A DNA stretch of 64,000 nucleotides from Methylobacterium durans (lineage in GTDB: Bacteria; Pseudomonadota; Alphaproteobacteria; Rhizobiales; Beijerinckiaceae): assembly GCF_003173715.1 (NCBI RefSeq), contig NZ_CP029550.1, positions 5,131,501 through 5,195,500 on the forward strand, written 5' to 3'. The notes under the pieces are model-generated. The model ran no database searches, was not told where the DNA came from, and saw only the letters and a list, made by a program, of their open reading frames with translations. Numbering within the stretch: the stretch's first letter is position 1; each line of letters starts with the position of its first letter. Shown here one piece after another: positions 45,655-57,217 of this stretch. Position numbers and translations under genes: made by a program.

Positions 45655-46827
45655 TTAGCGCGCCCCGCCGCCCGCCATCGCCGTGCCGGTTCCCGTGCCG
45701 CCCGCGGCCTGGCGCACGCGCTCGTCGAGGGCCTGCTGCGCGGGCTTGAAGCGGCGCCATTCCGGCAGCGCCGCGGCGAGGTTGACCTCCCGCCATTTCG
45801 GGTGGCGGCCGGGCGCCCGCAGCCGGTCGAAGCCCGCGAACAGGGCGGCCGTGAAGGCCGCGAGCTGGCGATAGCGGTCCGTCCGCTCGGCCCAGTCGAA
45901 GGCGACGAGCACGGCGGCGACCGCGACCGTGTCGACGCTCTCCTCCCCCTTGATCAGGGCGGGATACTCGGCGTGCCCGAGGCTTGCCGGGTAGAAGATG
46001 TCGCCGAGGCCGGGCTCGTAGGGCACGGGCAGGAAGTGGAGGCCGTCCGCCTCCGCGAGTCCCGCGTAGAGCGCGCCGGGCTTGCCGGTGAGGAAGAAGC
46101 TCGCGGCGATGCCCTCGGCCTCCGCGCCCCGCATCCGGGCCGTGGCCTCGGCCGGGCCGAAATTCGCCTCGGTGAAGCGGATGCCGAGATGCTGGAGCAC
46201 CCGGCGGGCGACCTGCTGGGTCGAGCTGCCGGCCTCGCCGAGATTGACCACCTTGCCGTCGAGGTCGGTCAGGTGCGCGATGTCGGCCCGCGCCAGCGCG
46301 TGCAGCTCCACATTGTGGAGCTTGGCGATGTAGACCACCTGCCGGCCCACATCCTCGGTCTCGGCCTGCTTGAGGTCGGCGGTGGTGAGGATGCCCATGT
46401 CGACGCCGCGGGTGCGCAGCACGTCGGTGATCGCCCGCTCGCCGCCCGCGCCGACCACCGCCTGGAGCCGCGGGCCCTCCCCGCCGAGCCCGGTCGTCAG
46501 GTCGTAGGCGGTATCGAGGGCCGTGCTGCCAGGCTCGCCCGAGACCAGGGTGACGGTCCGCACGGACGGCACCGGGGCTGGCCTCGACCGCGCGGATTTG
46601 GCGCGGGCGACCGGCGGCCGGGTCGCGGCCGGCTGGACGGTCCGGGCGGGCGTGTCGAGGAGGGATTGCGCGGCGGCGGGCGAGCCGGTCGTCACCGGAG
46701 CGGCGAGAGCAAGCGACAGCAGCAGCGCCGCGGCTGAGCGGACTGTCCTCGATCTCGCCCAAGCGTTCGATTGTCTCAAACCGTACGCTACCGGCCGATC
46801 ATCATGGCTCTGCGCAAGAACATTCAT
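45655..46827 (-). CDS. TAXI family TRAP transporter solute-binding protein
   Basis: A 390-residue protein of the TAXI (TRAP-associated extracytoplasmic immunogenic) family. Hallmarks are LVSGEPGSTALDTAYDLTTG, VVGAGGERAITDVLRTRGVD, AILTTADLKQAE-type segments and GEAGSSTQQVARRVLQHLGI. A signal helix lies at about residues 30-52, after an unusually long polar N-terminus, so the true start may be further in. No TRAP membrane subunit is nearby, so it may work with a distant permease or have another role. Confidence 0.8.
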   Translation of the reverse strand: MNVLAQSHDDRPVAYGLRQSNAWARSRTVRSAAALLLSLALAAPVTTGSPAAAQSLLDTPARTVQPAATRPPVARAKSARSRPAPVPSVRTVTLVSGEPGSTALDTAYDLTTGLGGEGPRLQAVVGAGGERAITDVLRTRGVDMGILTTADLKQAETEDVGRQVVYIAKLHNVELHALARADIAHLTDLDGKVVNLGEAGSSTQQVARRVLQHLGIRFTEANFGPAEATARMRGAEAEGIAASFFLTGKPGALYAGLAEADGLHFLPVPYEPGLGDIFYPASLGHAEYPALIKGEESVDTVAVAAVLVAFDWAERTDRYRQLAAFTAALFAGFDRLRAPGRHPKWREVNLAAALPEWRRFKPAQQALDERVRQAAGGTGTGTAMAGGGAR

Positions 46828-46958
46828 CGACGCACTGACATACTGTTATGTCGTGCGCTCATCTAATCGGTGTTTACTGTGGCACGCAATCCTGACCGTC
46901 CGCGGCCGCACACCGCGTTCCGAGGCACGGCCTCTCCCTTTGGCGGTGGGGCTGCCCC

Positions 46959-47345
46959 TTAATTGCCGATCCGGAGCGGCGGCGTCCGGCCGGTCCCGGT
47001 GCCCGGGCGCTCCCGCCCCGCCTCCCGCTCGATCGCCACCGTCCACAGCCGCCAGGGGGCGGCGAGCGGCAGGAACTCGGCCTCGTCGAGCGTCCAGGTA
47101 GGCTCGCCCTCGGCGCAGACGCTCATGCGGAACGGGCCGCCCGTCGGCGGGCCGATCAGGACCACCGTCAGGGTGTTCTGGCCCTCGTGCAGCCACGGCG
47201 TCACGTCGTAGGTGAAGCCGTCGAGCGACGGATCCAACCCTTCGAGCGCCGGCTGCGTCACCGCGTAGGTGTTGAGACTGACCATAGCGCGACCCCCCGC
47301 ACCCCACAGCGTGAGGCGCAGCCGATTCCCGGCTCGCAAGTGCAT
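46959..47345 (-). CDS. Hypothetical protein with a galactose-binding-like fold
   Basis: A 128-residue protein. GFTYDVTPWLHEGQNTLTVV closely resembles the DVT-x-L-x2-G-x-N-x-L-x-V strand signature of jelly-roll carbohydrate-binding domains. No catalytic residues are evident. The ATG at 47345 has AAGGGG 7 bases upstream; a second ATG lies at the MVSLNTYAV segment. No signal peptide is seen. Confidence 0.6.
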   Translation of the reverse strand: MHLRAGNRLRLTLWGAGGRAMVSLNTYAVTQPALEGLDPSLDGFTYDVTPWLHEGQNTLTVVLIGPPTGGPFRMSVCAEGEPTWTLDEAEFLPLAAPWRLWTVAIEREAGRERPGTGTGRTPPLRIGN

Positions 47346-47793
47346 GATGTGCCCCTTAACCCTAGAGGCACACTGTCTGCTTCGTGAGTTTTCCACAACG
47401 GGAACGTGTGGCGAACGGGAATTCTTCATCGTTGATGTTGCGGGAAGGTTGCAGCACGCGCGTCGGCGCACCTAACATTTGAGGATCCGACCGGTATCGC
47501 GGGGGGTGCGACCTCTCGACTTCGCGATACGGAAATCCCCCGATTCGAGCGCCGCCTCGTCAGGTTCCGGCCTGTCCGGAGACGTGCGATAGCGTACGAT
47601 TGCAGGGCGGGATGCGCCGGATGCGCGCGCGGCGGACGTCTTTATTTCATCGGACGGGGCCGAACCGCCGCCGAGACGGCACGGGTGCGGTCTTCCGGAG
47701 CGGCCTTCCGCTGGGACGGAAGGTAGCAAGAACCCGGTCCGGATCGACGCGTTACCCCGCTGACGAATTGTGCGGACAACCAGGGAGATTCTC
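47346..47793. other. Intergenic region
   Basis: A 448-base region between divergent genes. It is more AT-rich than average around 47370-47440. I find no gene with a credible start and composition. It should hold the promoter of the BA14K-like protein. Confidence 0.4.
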
Positions 47794-48579
47794 ATGAAGC
47801 GCTTCTTCGCCCATCGATTGCTTGTCGCCTCGACTGTTCTCGTCGGCACGCTCTCCCTCGTGCCGGCCGGCGCCCAGGCGCAGCAGGTCGGCGGCTTCAG
47901 CACCGCCCGGGCACCGATGGCCGGCGGCGCAGGCCTCGGCGGCGGCGGCTTCCGGGGCGGCGGAGCCGGGATCGGCGGCGGCGGCTTCCGCGGAGGCGGG
48001 GCCGGCATCGGCGGCGGCGGCTTCCGTGGGGGCGGAGCCGGGATCGGCGGCGGCGGCTTCCGCGGCAACACGGCCGGCCTCGGCGCGGGCGGGTTCCGCG
48101 GCGGCGGGGCGGGCCTCGGCGCGGCCGGCTATCCGCGCAACACCATCGCGGCGAGCGCCGGACTCGGGGATTCGCGGCGGATCGGCGACGTCGGGGTCGG
48201 GGCGGGCCGGGTGGCTGGCGGCGGATTCGCGGGCCCGCGCGGCGGCTACGGCTACCGCCAGGGCTGGAACGGCAACCGCTACGGCTATCGCCGGGGCTAC
48301 GGCTACGGAGTTGGCGGCCTGGGCCTCGGTCTCGGGCTCGGCCTCGCTGCGGGCTACGGCTACGGCGGCTACGGCGGCTACGCCTACGACCCCTACTATT
48401 ACGGCGGCTACGACGGCGGCTACGCGCCGGCGGGCTACGCCTACGAGGAGGCGCCGGTCGCGCAGGCCGCCGAGGCGGGAGCCGACCAGGTCGCCTATTG
48501 CCGCCAGCGCTTCCGGTCCTACGACGTCCGCACCGGCACCTATCTGGGCAATGACGGCCGCCGCCATCCCTGCCCGTAA
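47794..48579 (+). CDS. Secreted Gly-rich repeat protein with C-terminal BA14K-like domain
   Basis: A 261-residue exported protein: signal peptide (MKRFFAHRLLVASTVLVGTL, cleavage after AQA), about four and a half 12-residue repeats of GGGAG[LI]GGGGFR, a Gly/Tyr-rich hydrophobic stretch, and a C-terminal BA14K motif (VAYCRQRFRSYDVRTGTYLG followed by NDGRRHPC). BA14K-domain proteins are envelope-associated in Brucella and relatives. The ATG at 47794 is preferred to an upstream in-frame start, as it puts the signal peptide first. Confidence 0.8.
   Translation: MKRFFAHRLLVASTVLVGTLSLVPAGAQAQQVGGFSTARAPMAGGAGLGGGGFRGGGAGIGGGGFRGGGAGIGGGGFRGGGAGIGGGGFRGNTAGLGAGGFRGGGAGLGAAGYPRNTIAASAGLGDSRRIGDVGVGAGRVAGGGFAGPRGGYGYRQGWNGNRYGYRRGYGYGVGGLGLGLGLGLAAGYGYGGYGGYAYDPYYYGGYDGGYAPAGYAYEEAPVAQAAEAGADQVAYCRQRFRSYDVRTGTYLGNDGRRHPCP
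47926..48115 (+). repeat. 36-bp in-frame tandem repeats in the BA14K-like gene
   Basis: Units of about 36 bases encode GGGAG[LI]GGGGFR. They differ mainly at synonymous positions, so the repeat has been kept at the protein level rather than expanded very recently. Confidence 0.75.
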
Positions 48580-48719
48580 CCGGCACGATCCGCGGACCTG
48601 ACCGACGGCCCCGCGCGCCTTGCCGCACGCGGGGCCGTCTCGCGTCTCGTCCAGGCGGTTGCGCGGCCCGGCACCCGCTGTAGGCTCGGGAGATCGATCG
48701 GATTCATGCGGAGTGCGAG

Positions 48720-48959
48720 ATGACGCCGGAGCAGGCCGAGGCGGTCGCCGCGGCGGACAACGCCACGATGGCGATCCTGAACGCGCTGATCGCCTTCCTG
48801 GAGAAACAGGGAGCGATGCGGCGGGAGGATTTCGCGGCCTACTTGGAGGCCGCGATCACCGGCTGGCGCGCCGAGGGGGCGGACGAGAAGCTCGTGCGCC
48901 TGATCACGATCAAGGCCCGCGGCATCTGCGCGAGTCCGCCGACCTCGGTTCAGAACTGA
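48720..48959 (+). CDS. Hypothetical small helical protein
   Basis: A 79-residue protein of amphipathic helices (EQAEAVAAADNATMAILNAL, LEKQGAMRREDFAAYLEAAI), ending before a REP-like block. GCGGAG lies just upstream of the ATG at 48720. No family is recognised. Confidence 0.6.
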   Translation: MTPEQAEAVAAADNATMAILNALIAFLEKQGAMRREDFAAYLEAAITGWRAEGADEKLVRLITIKARGICASPPTSVQN

Positions 48960-49001
48960 GAGCGCCGTCCGCCTGCCCGCTCGACCCGTCGAGCGCGGGT
49001 C

Positions 49002-49109
49002 CCCTCTCGTTCTGAGAGGGACAGGGTGAGGGGTGCGACCTCTCCGGATAGACCTCCACCCCTTTTCCGGTCGGCTTCGCCGTCTCGACCTCTCCCGAAC
49101 GGGAGAGGT
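49002..49109. repeat. REP-like composite palindrome, copy 2
   Basis: CCCTCTCGTTCTGAGAGGG at 49002-49020 and ACCTCTCCCGAACGGGAGAG(GT) at 49088-49109 flank inner GGTGAGGGGTG and CCACCCC arms. Design and outer palindromes match the block at 32938-33049. Again it lies between two convergent genes. Confidence 0.75.
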
Positions 49110-49118
49110 GGGCCGCCG

Positions 49119-49562
49119 TTACGGCCGGTCCTTGCCGAAGGGCACGTCGGTCGCGCGGCCGGTTTCGGATTCCCAGTAGGGCTCGGTGTTGAAGTAGCTG
49201 TGGACGTGCTCCTCCCAGGCGCGGTCGAAGGGCCCCTCGTCCCGGCCGGCCTCGTTGCGGGGGGCGGCGTGGAGCTGCGCGTCGGTGATGTCGAGCTCGT
49301 AGGCCGAGAGCGCCGTGCTGTAGCGCAGGAGGCGCCAGGGCAGGGCGTATCCCTGCTCGGCACGGTCCGGGGCAGCGGCGAGGTTCAGGATCGCGTAGAC
49401 GACTTGGCCGGAGGGCTTGTCGATCATCAGCCGGGCGATGGTCCCGACATGGCTGCCGTCGCTCCGGCGGACATCCGTTCCCTCGACTCGGTCGCTCGCG
49501 ATCAGGTTGGCGGCCTGCACCGCATCGCTGCGTGCGTCGAGGCCGACATCGTCGAAAGCCAT
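49119..49562 (-). CDS. PRC-barrel domain protein
   Basis: A 147-residue protein with a PRC-barrel: NLIASDRVEGTDVRRSDGSH then VGTIARLMIDKPSGQVVYAI, and YALPWRLLRYSTALSAYELD. Such small proteins are common in Methylobacterium and rhizobia, often stress-linked, with no set biochemical role. Start ATG at 49562. It lies 10 bases from the REP-like block. Confidence 0.82.
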   Translation of the reverse strand: MAFDDVGLDARSDAVQAANLIASDRVEGTDVRRSDGSHVGTIARLMIDKPSGQVVYAILNLAAAPDRAEQGYALPWRLLRYSTALSAYELDITDAQLHAAPRNEAGRDEGPFDRAWEEHVHSYFNTEPYWESETGRATDVPFGKDRP

Positions 49563-49795
49563 GGATCCCTCCGGTTCGCGTGCTCCGCTGAACCCGGGGA
49601 ACGCCGCCCGAAATGGCCGGGTTCCGAACGGCCGGCCGCAGCTTGACCGTAGCTCCAATTCGCTCGGCGACCATCCGAACGGGTTATATTCAAGCGCCGT
49701 CAGGCTGCGTACAAAGTACCCAGCCCCTCAAGATATCGACAACGATCCCTCCAGTCGTCGGCACGCCGACCGGCTCTCATCGGAGTTCTCCAGCG

Positions 49796-49897
49796 ATGCG
49801 CGAGAAAGCCCCGTGGATCATGTTGATCGCGCTTCTCAAGACGTCGCTGGGTGTGACCGCTTGGTCCGCCTGGGAGATCCTGAGCCTCGTCGGCTGA
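49796..49897 (+). CDS. Possible small membrane protein (33 residues)
   Basis: The frame from the ATG at 49796 reads MREKAPWIMLIALLKTSLGV followed by TAWSAWEILSLVG and a stop. It is mostly hydrophobic with a charged N-terminus. GGAG lies 11 bases upstream, slightly far. It sits in an otherwise empty stretch between 49563 and 49943. Tentative. Confidence 0.35.
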   Translation: MREKAPWIMLIALLKTSLGVTAWSAWEILSLVG

Positions 49898-49943
49898 TCT
49901 CTTCGAGCGGACCGACCGAATACGGGATCGACGCGCGCTATCC

Positions 49944-50228
49944 TCAGGCGGCGAGAGCCATCTCGGCGTGGTCCGGCTCAGAGACCGCGAGCCCCAGGAA
50001 GGCGCGCACCGCCTCGAGCGTCGGGAAGGCCATGAATTCCGGCCGCAAGGGCGCCGGCAGCCCCTCGAAGGTGAGGCTGCGATACGTGTCGGGGTGCGGA
50101 TAGAGCTGGTAGGGCTCGCCCGGTCCCATCGGCGCGAACAGGATCGCGGCCTTGGTCCCGCCGTGCCGCACCAGATGCGTCGCGCCCTGGCCCAGGGGCT
50201 CGATGGCGTAGGAGGCTCTGCGTCTCAT
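49944..50228 (-). CDS. Hypothetical protein
   Basis: A 94-residue protein with no recognised domain; contains GQGATHLVRHGGTKAAILFA and a helical C-terminus. Start ATG at 50228. It lies 21 bases downstream of a DUF6894 gene on the same strand and probably shares its transcript. Confidence 0.55.
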   Translation of the reverse strand: MRRRASYAIEPLGQGATHLVRHGGTKAAILFAPMGPGEPYQLYPHPDTYRSLTFEGLPAPLRPEFMAFPTLEAVRAFLGLAVSEPDHAEMALAA

Positions 50229-50249
50229 CGCTCTCTCTCGGGTCTCGCG

Positions 50250-50507
50250 TCAGGCTGCCAGGGGGGCGGGCACGACGGCCCGCACGTCCTTGAAGGCGAG
50301 GGTAAGGGCGCGCCGCCCGCGCGGATCGTGCACGTCCACGATCCAGTCCGACCAGTCGAGGCCGCGGCCGACCCGCTCCATGGCGAGCCGCGCGGCCTGC
50401 TCGGCAAACGCCCAGAGCTGCGTTTCGGACGGCACGCGCACGCCGAGCGTGTCGATGATCGCGACATGCCCGTCCGTGCAGTGAAAGCGGTAGACCCGAG
50501 CGGTCAT
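50250..50507 (-). CDS. DUF6894-like small protein
   Basis: An 85-residue protein with the DUF6894 pattern: FHCTDGHVAIIDTLGVRVPS, a helix AFAEQAARLAMERVG, and DWSDWIVDVHDPRGRRALTL. Function unknown. The ATG at 50507 has GGAGAGATGTGG directly upstream. A second member of this family occurs at 39213-39437. Confidence 0.7.
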   Translation of the reverse strand: MTARVYRFHCTDGHVAIIDTLGVRVPSETQLWAFAEQAARLAMERVGRGLDWSDWIVDVHDPRGRRALTLAFKDVRAVVPAPLAA

Positions 50508-50680
50508 CCACATCTCTCCACAGCCTTGTGAGCGCTCCCGCATCCGTCTCGTTGACGCCGGCCGCGCCCTGTGTGTTCCTGATTTGTTCTTTTACCGGAT
50601 GCGCGATTCGCCTGCAACCCGGGGGCGAATATGCCGCGCTCCGGGGCGGGGGCCGGGATCAGCCGGCCCCCCTTCGCGCC

Positions 50681-51733
50681 TCAGACGAAGGCGAAATTCT
50701 CCGCCGTGAGGTTGGCCAGGACCACGTCCTTCAGGATGAGCAGGTCGGGGCTGCCGTGATGGTCGTGCCAGGACCCGTGTCCGCCGCGGTCGTCGTCTCC
50801 GCCACGGCCGTCGTCTCCCCCGCGGCCGTCGTCCCCGCCGCGCTCGCCGCGCTGCCAGCCGTGATGGCCGTCGTCGCCTTTCCGGTGATGGGGGATCTTG
50901 ATGACGACGTCCTCGCCCACCTGACGCGCCGCCGCGAGCACGTCGTTGAAATCCTCGAAATCGCGGTCGGACAGGCGGATGACGTCGCGCTCGACGGGGC
51001 TCGCGCTGCCGCTGCCCGAATCCGCCGCGCCGTCGGCCGCGTCGGCCCCGGACTCGTCGCCGTCCAGATCGTCCTGCCCGTCCTGCGCGCTCGCGGCCTC
51101 GTCGCCGGCCGCCGCCACCACGACGGGCGTCCCGGTGTGGAAATCGGTGATCGTGTCGGTGCCGTAGCCCTTCTTGAACACGAAGATGTCGTCGCCGCGC
51201 CCGCCCGTGAGGGTGTCGTCGCCCTTGCCGCCGTCGAGGAGATCGTCGCCGCGGCCGCCGCGGCCGACATCGTCGCCCTTCTGCAGGTAGAGCTTGTCGT
51301 CCCCGCGCCCGCCGCGCACTGTGTCGTCGCCGGGCCCGGCATAGATGACGTCGTCGCCGGCAAAGCCCCGGAGATCGTCGTCGTTGGGCCGGTGCTGGTT
51401 CGCGATGATCCGGTCGTCCCCGCTCGACAGGAAGCGCAGCACCGCGAGCGGCGTCGGGAGCTCCGCGATGTCGGCGACCGAGGCTTCGAGCCCGCGGGCG
51501 GTGTAGAGGATGTGGTCGCCGTCCGAGACCTTGTAGGAGTCGAGCGTGCCGCCGGCGAGGCGGCCGTCGGGTCCGTAGGTGAAATCGCTGCCGCGCAGGG
51601 TCACGATCAGATCATCCGTACGGACGCGGAAGATTTCATCCGAATCCTTGACGATGTCTCCCGTCGCGATGACGGTCAGAGCTTGCGTGAATGCATCGAG
51701 AGACGCCGGTGCCTTGTCGATGAATCGAGCCAT
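50681..51733 (-). CDS. RTX-type calcium-binding protein
   Basis: A 350-residue protein. Residues about 125-180 hold six to seven GGxGDDxL nonapeptide repeats (for example GGRGDDLLDGGKGDDTLTGG), which form a calcium-binding beta-roll. A Gly/Asp/His-rich run (RGGDDGRGGDDGRGGDDDRG) follows near 305. There is no N-terminal signal peptide, and the C-terminus is hydrophobic (VVLANLTAENFAFV), as in type I secretion substrates. No hlyB/hlyD-like exporter is nearby. Start ATG at 51733. Confidence 0.82.
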   Translation of the reverse strand: MARFIDKAPASLDAFTQALTVIATGDIVKDSDEIFRVRTDDLIVTLRGSDFTYGPDGRLAGGTLDSYKVSDGDHILYTARGLEASVADIAELPTPLAVLRFLSSGDDRIIANQHRPNDDDLRGFAGDDVIYAGPGDDTVRGGRGDDKLYLQKGDDVGRGGRGDDLLDGGKGDDTLTGGRGDDIFVFKKGYGTDTITDFHTGTPVVVAAAGDEAASAQDGQDDLDGDESGADAADGAADSGSGSASPVERDVIRLSDRDFEDFNDVLAAARQVGEDVVIKIPHHRKGDDGHHGWQRGERGGDDGRGGDDGRGGDDDRGGHGSWHDHHGSPDLLILKDVVLANLTAENFAFV

Positions 51734-52116
51734 GGCTTCGTTCTCCTGATTTTTTTGAAGAGATCTTTCGGCGAACGGAGGTTTCGTTCGAGCGAGATGC
51801 CGGAACCCGCCGCGGGACGCATCACGAGACGAGCGGCCGCACTGCACTCAGGCCGTGCTTGGGAAGGACAACTCAGTGAACGAAGCTGCTCTTGAGGCAA
51901 TAGATCTGTCAATCTGACTTGTTTCTATGTTTGTTTCGCACTGACATTTATCAATCTAAGCTTGCTCAGGAAAAATTGCTTCACTCAATCAGGCGAAAGC
52001 TTGGCCTTTACGCAGCCGGCGCGGCGCGGGCCCTGCGCCCGGCCGCCCGGGGCAGGGCCCGGCGGCGTCCGCGCGACCGGCGGGCGTCCTTGATCTTTGC
52101 CCTCGCATGATCCTTG
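51734..52116. other. Intergenic region between RTX gene and urease operon
   Basis: A 383-base region, AT-rich at 51900-51990. It holds the divergent promoters of the RTX gene and the urease operon. No ureD gene, which often heads such operons, is present here. I found no other gene. Confidence 0.45.
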
Positions 52117-52157
52117 CTCCCTCTGGGACCGCCCGCTCCGGCCCGCTCCAGAGGGAG
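52117..52157 (+). promoter_or_regulatory. Inverted repeat that would sequester the ureAB ribosome site
   Basis: CTCCCTCTGG at 52117-52126 is the exact reverse complement of CCAGAGGGAG at 52148-52157, with a 21-base loop. The second arm contains GAGGGAG, the Shine-Dalgarno sequence of ureAB, 8 bases before its ATG at 52166. In the mRNA the hairpin would hide the ribosome site, so translation of the operon may be switchable. Confidence 0.6.
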
Positions 52158-52165
52158 AAAAGCCC

Positions 52166-52786
52166 ATGCTCCTGACCCCCCGGGAGAAGGACAAGCTTCT
52201 CATCGCCATGGCCGCGCAGGTCGCGCGGAACCGGCTGGCGCGGGGCGTGCGGCTCAACCATCCGGAGGCGGTGGCGCTGATCACGGACTACGTCGTCGAG
52301 GGCGCCCGCGACGGGCGCAGCGTCGCCGACCTGATGCGGGCGGGCGCACAGGTGCTCACCGTCGACGAGGTGATGCCGGGCATCGCCGAGATGATCCACG
52401 ACATCCAGGTCGAGGCGACCTTCCCGGACGGGACCAAGCTCGTCACCGTCCACCACCCGATCCGCGGGGCGCCCTCCGAGGACGTGCCGGGCCGGATCGA
52501 GACCCGTCCGGGCATGATCGCGATCAACGCGGGCGCGTCGCGAATCGTGATCGCCGTGGCCAATGCGGGCGATCGTCCGATCCAGGTCGGCTCGCATTAT
52601 CACTTCTACGAGGTCAACCCGGGGCTGCGCTTCGACCGGGAGAAGGCGCGGGGCCGGCGCCTCGACATCGCGCCCGGCACCGCGATCCGCTTCGAGCCCG
52701 GCGCCACCCGGGAGGTGACCCTGGTGCCGCTCGCGGGCGCCCGCACCGTCTACGGCTTCCGCGGCGCGGTGATGGGGACGCTCTGA
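52166..52786 (+). CDS. ureAB: Urease gamma/beta fusion subunit
   Basis: A 206-residue fusion of the urease gamma subunit (residues 1-100; [40 protein letters not shown]) and beta subunit (from about 108; [40 protein letters not shown]). Such fusions occur in Helicobacter and in several alphaproteobacteria. It assembles with UreC into the nickel enzyme that splits urea. The ATG at 52166 follows GAGGGAG, which lies inside an inverted repeat. Confidence 0.93.
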   Translation: MLLTPREKDKLLIAMAAQVARNRLARGVRLNHPEAVALITDYVVEGARDGRSVADLMRAGAQVLTVDEVMPGIAEMIHDIQVEATFPDGTKLVTVHHPIRGAPSEDVPGRIETRPGMIAINAGASRIVIAVANAGDRPIQVGSHYHFYEVNPGLRFDREKARGRRLDIAPGTAIRFEPGATREVTLVPLAGARTVYGFRGAVMGTL

Positions 52787-52790
52787 TTCC

Positions 52791-54517
<1,727 letters not shown>

Positions 54518-54520
54518 GCC

Positions 54521-55012
54521 ATGATCCGCGCCACCCGAATCCTGCGCGCCCACGCCATCGGCTGGGGCGAGATCGTCGACCGCATCGTCCTCGATCACGG
54601 CGACCGGCACCGCCGCCGCGTGGCGATGCGGGGCGTCGGGGGCTTGCCCTTCCTGCTCGACCTCATCGAGCCGGCTGTGCTGGAGGATGGCGACGCGCTC
54701 GTCCTGGAGGATGGACGCCTCGTCTGGGTCGAGGCCGCGCCCGAGCGCCTCCTCGAGATCAGGGCGCCGGACCCGCTCGCCCTCAAGCGGCTGATCTGGC
54801 ACATCGGCAACCGCCACATCCCGGCCGAGATCGCCGAGGACGCGGTCTTCATCGCCGAGGACCACGTGCTGGCCGAGATGGTGCGGGGTCTCGGCGGCAC
54901 CGCCGAGCCGGTGGAGCGCCCCTTCCGCCCCGAAGGCGGCGCCTATGCAGGCGGCCACGAGCACGGACATGGGCATCACCACGGTAGCCACGCCCACCAT
55001 GCCCACGACTGA
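54521..55012 (+). CDS. ureE: Urease accessory protein UreE (nickel chaperone)
   Basis: A 163-residue metallochaperone. The N-terminal domain handles partner binding; the C-terminal domain has [20 protein letters not shown], with the metal-binding His, and ends in a His-rich tail ([18 protein letters not shown]) for nickel storage. Three bases after ureC; it overlaps ureF by 14 bases. Confidence 0.93.
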   Translation: MIRATRILRAHAIGWGEIVDRIVLDHGDRHRRRVAMRGVGGLPFLLDLIEPAVLEDGDALVLEDGRLVWVEAAPERLLEIRAPDPLALKRLIWHIGNRHIPAEIAEDAVFIAEDHVLAEMVRGLGGTAEPVERPFRPEGGAYAGGHEHGHGHHHGSHAHHAHD

Positions 55013-55679
55013 CACCCTGCGGCTGCTCGCCTGGCTCTCGCCGGCCTTTCCGGTGGGGGCCTACGCCTACTCGCACGGGCTCGAATGGGCGGTGGAGGCG
55101 GGCGACGTCTCCGACGCCGCGAGCCTGGAGGCGTGGCTCGCGGACGCGCTGGAACGCGGCGCCGGCCGCAACGACATGATCCTGGCGGGAATCGCCCACC
55201 GGGCCGCTGCGGCCGGCGACGGCGACGCGCTCGCCGCGGCGAACGACCTCGCCCTGGCGCTCGCACCCTCCCGCGAGCTGCACCTGGAGACGAGCCAGCA
55301 GGGCCGCAGCTTCCTGGACGCGACGGCGGCGGCTTGGCCGCATCCGGCGCTTCAGGCCGTCTGCGCCGCGCTGCCGGGCCTCGTCGCCTATCCCGTCGCC
55401 GTGGGCGCGACCGCGGGCGCCCACGGGCTCGACCGCGACGTCACGGTCGCTTCCTACGGCCTCGCCTTCGTCCAGAACCTCGTCTCGGCGGCGCTGCGCG
55501 TCGCACCGATCGGTCAGAGCGCCGGGACGCGGATCGTCGCCGCCCTGAGCCCCCGCGTCGCGGTGCTGGCCGAATCCGTGCGGGAGGCGGGCCTCGACGA
55601 TCTCGGCACGGCGACGCTGCGGGTCGATCTCGGCTCGTTCCGGCACGAGACCCAATATTCCCGCCTCTTCCGGAGCTGA
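54999..55679 (+). CDS. ureF: Urease accessory protein UreF
   Basis: A 226-residue helical protein with the UreF signature [20 protein letters not shown] near the start and [15 protein letters not shown] later. It links UreD and UreG in the maturation complex. The ATG at 54999, inside the end of ureE, puts the signature at the usual distance; a start at 54945 would add 18 atypical residues. Confidence 0.92.
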   Translation: MPTTDTLRLLAWLSPAFPVGAYAYSHGLEWAVEAGDVSDAASLEAWLADALERGAGRNDMILAGIAHRAAAAGDGDALAAANDLALALAPSRELHLETSQQGRSFLDATAAAWPHPALQAVCAALPGLVAYPVAVGATAGAHGLDRDVTVASYGLAFVQNLVSAALRVAPIGQSAGTRIVAALSPRVAVLAESVREAGLDDLGTATLRVDLGSFRHETQYSRLFRS

Positions 55680-55687
55680 GACCCGCG

Positions 55688-56302
<615 letters not shown>

Positions 56303-56333
56303 GCGGCCGGCGACTTGGCGCCGGGCAGGAGGG

Positions 56334-57062
56334 TCAGTTCGTGCGCGGCTCGGCGGTCGCGAAGGCGAGTGTCGCGCTGAAGGCGTCGGCGTCCGCGAGC
56401 GCCGGCGTGCGCGAGGGCTTCACCCGGTGGGAAACGGCGAGCACCTGCCGGCCGCCCTGCGCCAGGGGCACGCGCGCGGCGCCCTCAGCATCCGTCGTCA
56501 CGCGGATCTCTGCCGCCTCGCCGCTCGCGGCCGCGATCTCGGCACCCGCCACCGGACGCCCCTCGAACAGAACGCGGACGCGGATCGCGCCCGGTTCCGC
56601 CCCCGGCGCCTCCAGCGGCACGATCTCGAGGGTCTGGCCGAGCACGCGCTCCCAGGGCGCTCCGGGGCCGGTCACGGCCTTCGCGAACTTCATCGACCAC
56701 TGGCTGCGCTGCGCGTCCGGCACGGCGCGCCTGTCCGCGTTGCGCTCCCCGCCGTCGCGCAGGCGCACCCAGAAACCGTTGTCGTAGGCGGCGGAGACGA
56801 GGACGTCGCCGGAGCCGGCCGGCAGCAGCGCCGCCAGGACCATGCCCTCCGGCCAGGCGCTCAAGGGGGCCTCGCCGCTCGCGGTCAGGGCGGAGAGGCG
56901 GACGAGCTTGTCGGCGTTCGGAAGCGTGGGTTCGTGCACGTGGCCGAATTGCACCGCGATCCCGCCGGGCATCGGGGTCAGCCAGAGGTCGTGCGCCTGC
57001 GCGGCGGCGGCGGACAGGGCGAAGCCGAGGAAGGGGAGGGCGAGAAGGCGCTTCGGTCGCAT
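56334..57062 (-). CDS. DUF4198 exported protein, possible nickel-uptake component
   Basis: A 242-residue exported protein: signal peptide MRPKRLLALPFLGFALSAAA, mature N-terminus starting AHDLWLTPMPGG, then a beta-rich domain with VRVLFEGRPVAGAEIAAASG (an Ig-like segment). DUF4198 proteins include NikK, a periplasmic part of ECF nickel transporters. Beside a nickel enzyme operon that role is plausible, but the His-led N-terminus is its only metal-site hint. Start ATG at 57062. Confidence 0.75.
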   Translation of the reverse strand: MRPKRLLALPFLGFALSAAAAQAHDLWLTPMPGGIAVQFGHVHEPTLPNADKLVRLSALTASGEAPLSAWPEGMVLAALLPAGSGDVLVSAAYDNGFWVRLRDGGERNADRRAVPDAQRSQWSMKFAKAVTGPGAPWERVLGQTLEIVPLEAPGAEPGAIRVRVLFEGRPVAGAEIAAASGEAAEIRVTTDAEGAARVPLAQGGRQVLAVSHRVKPSRTPALADADAFSATLAFATAEPRTN

Positions 57063-57217
57063 CGGGTCGCGTTCACTCCGGGAGTGCGGGGCGTCGATCA
57101 TCGGGATCCTGGCACACGCTGCAAGCCCGACGCCAGACGGGAGAATCGGCGTCATGGATAGGTCCGGCACAGGAATCCGCGACGCCGCCCCCCGAGCGGG
57201 GTCATCCGACCGCGCCG

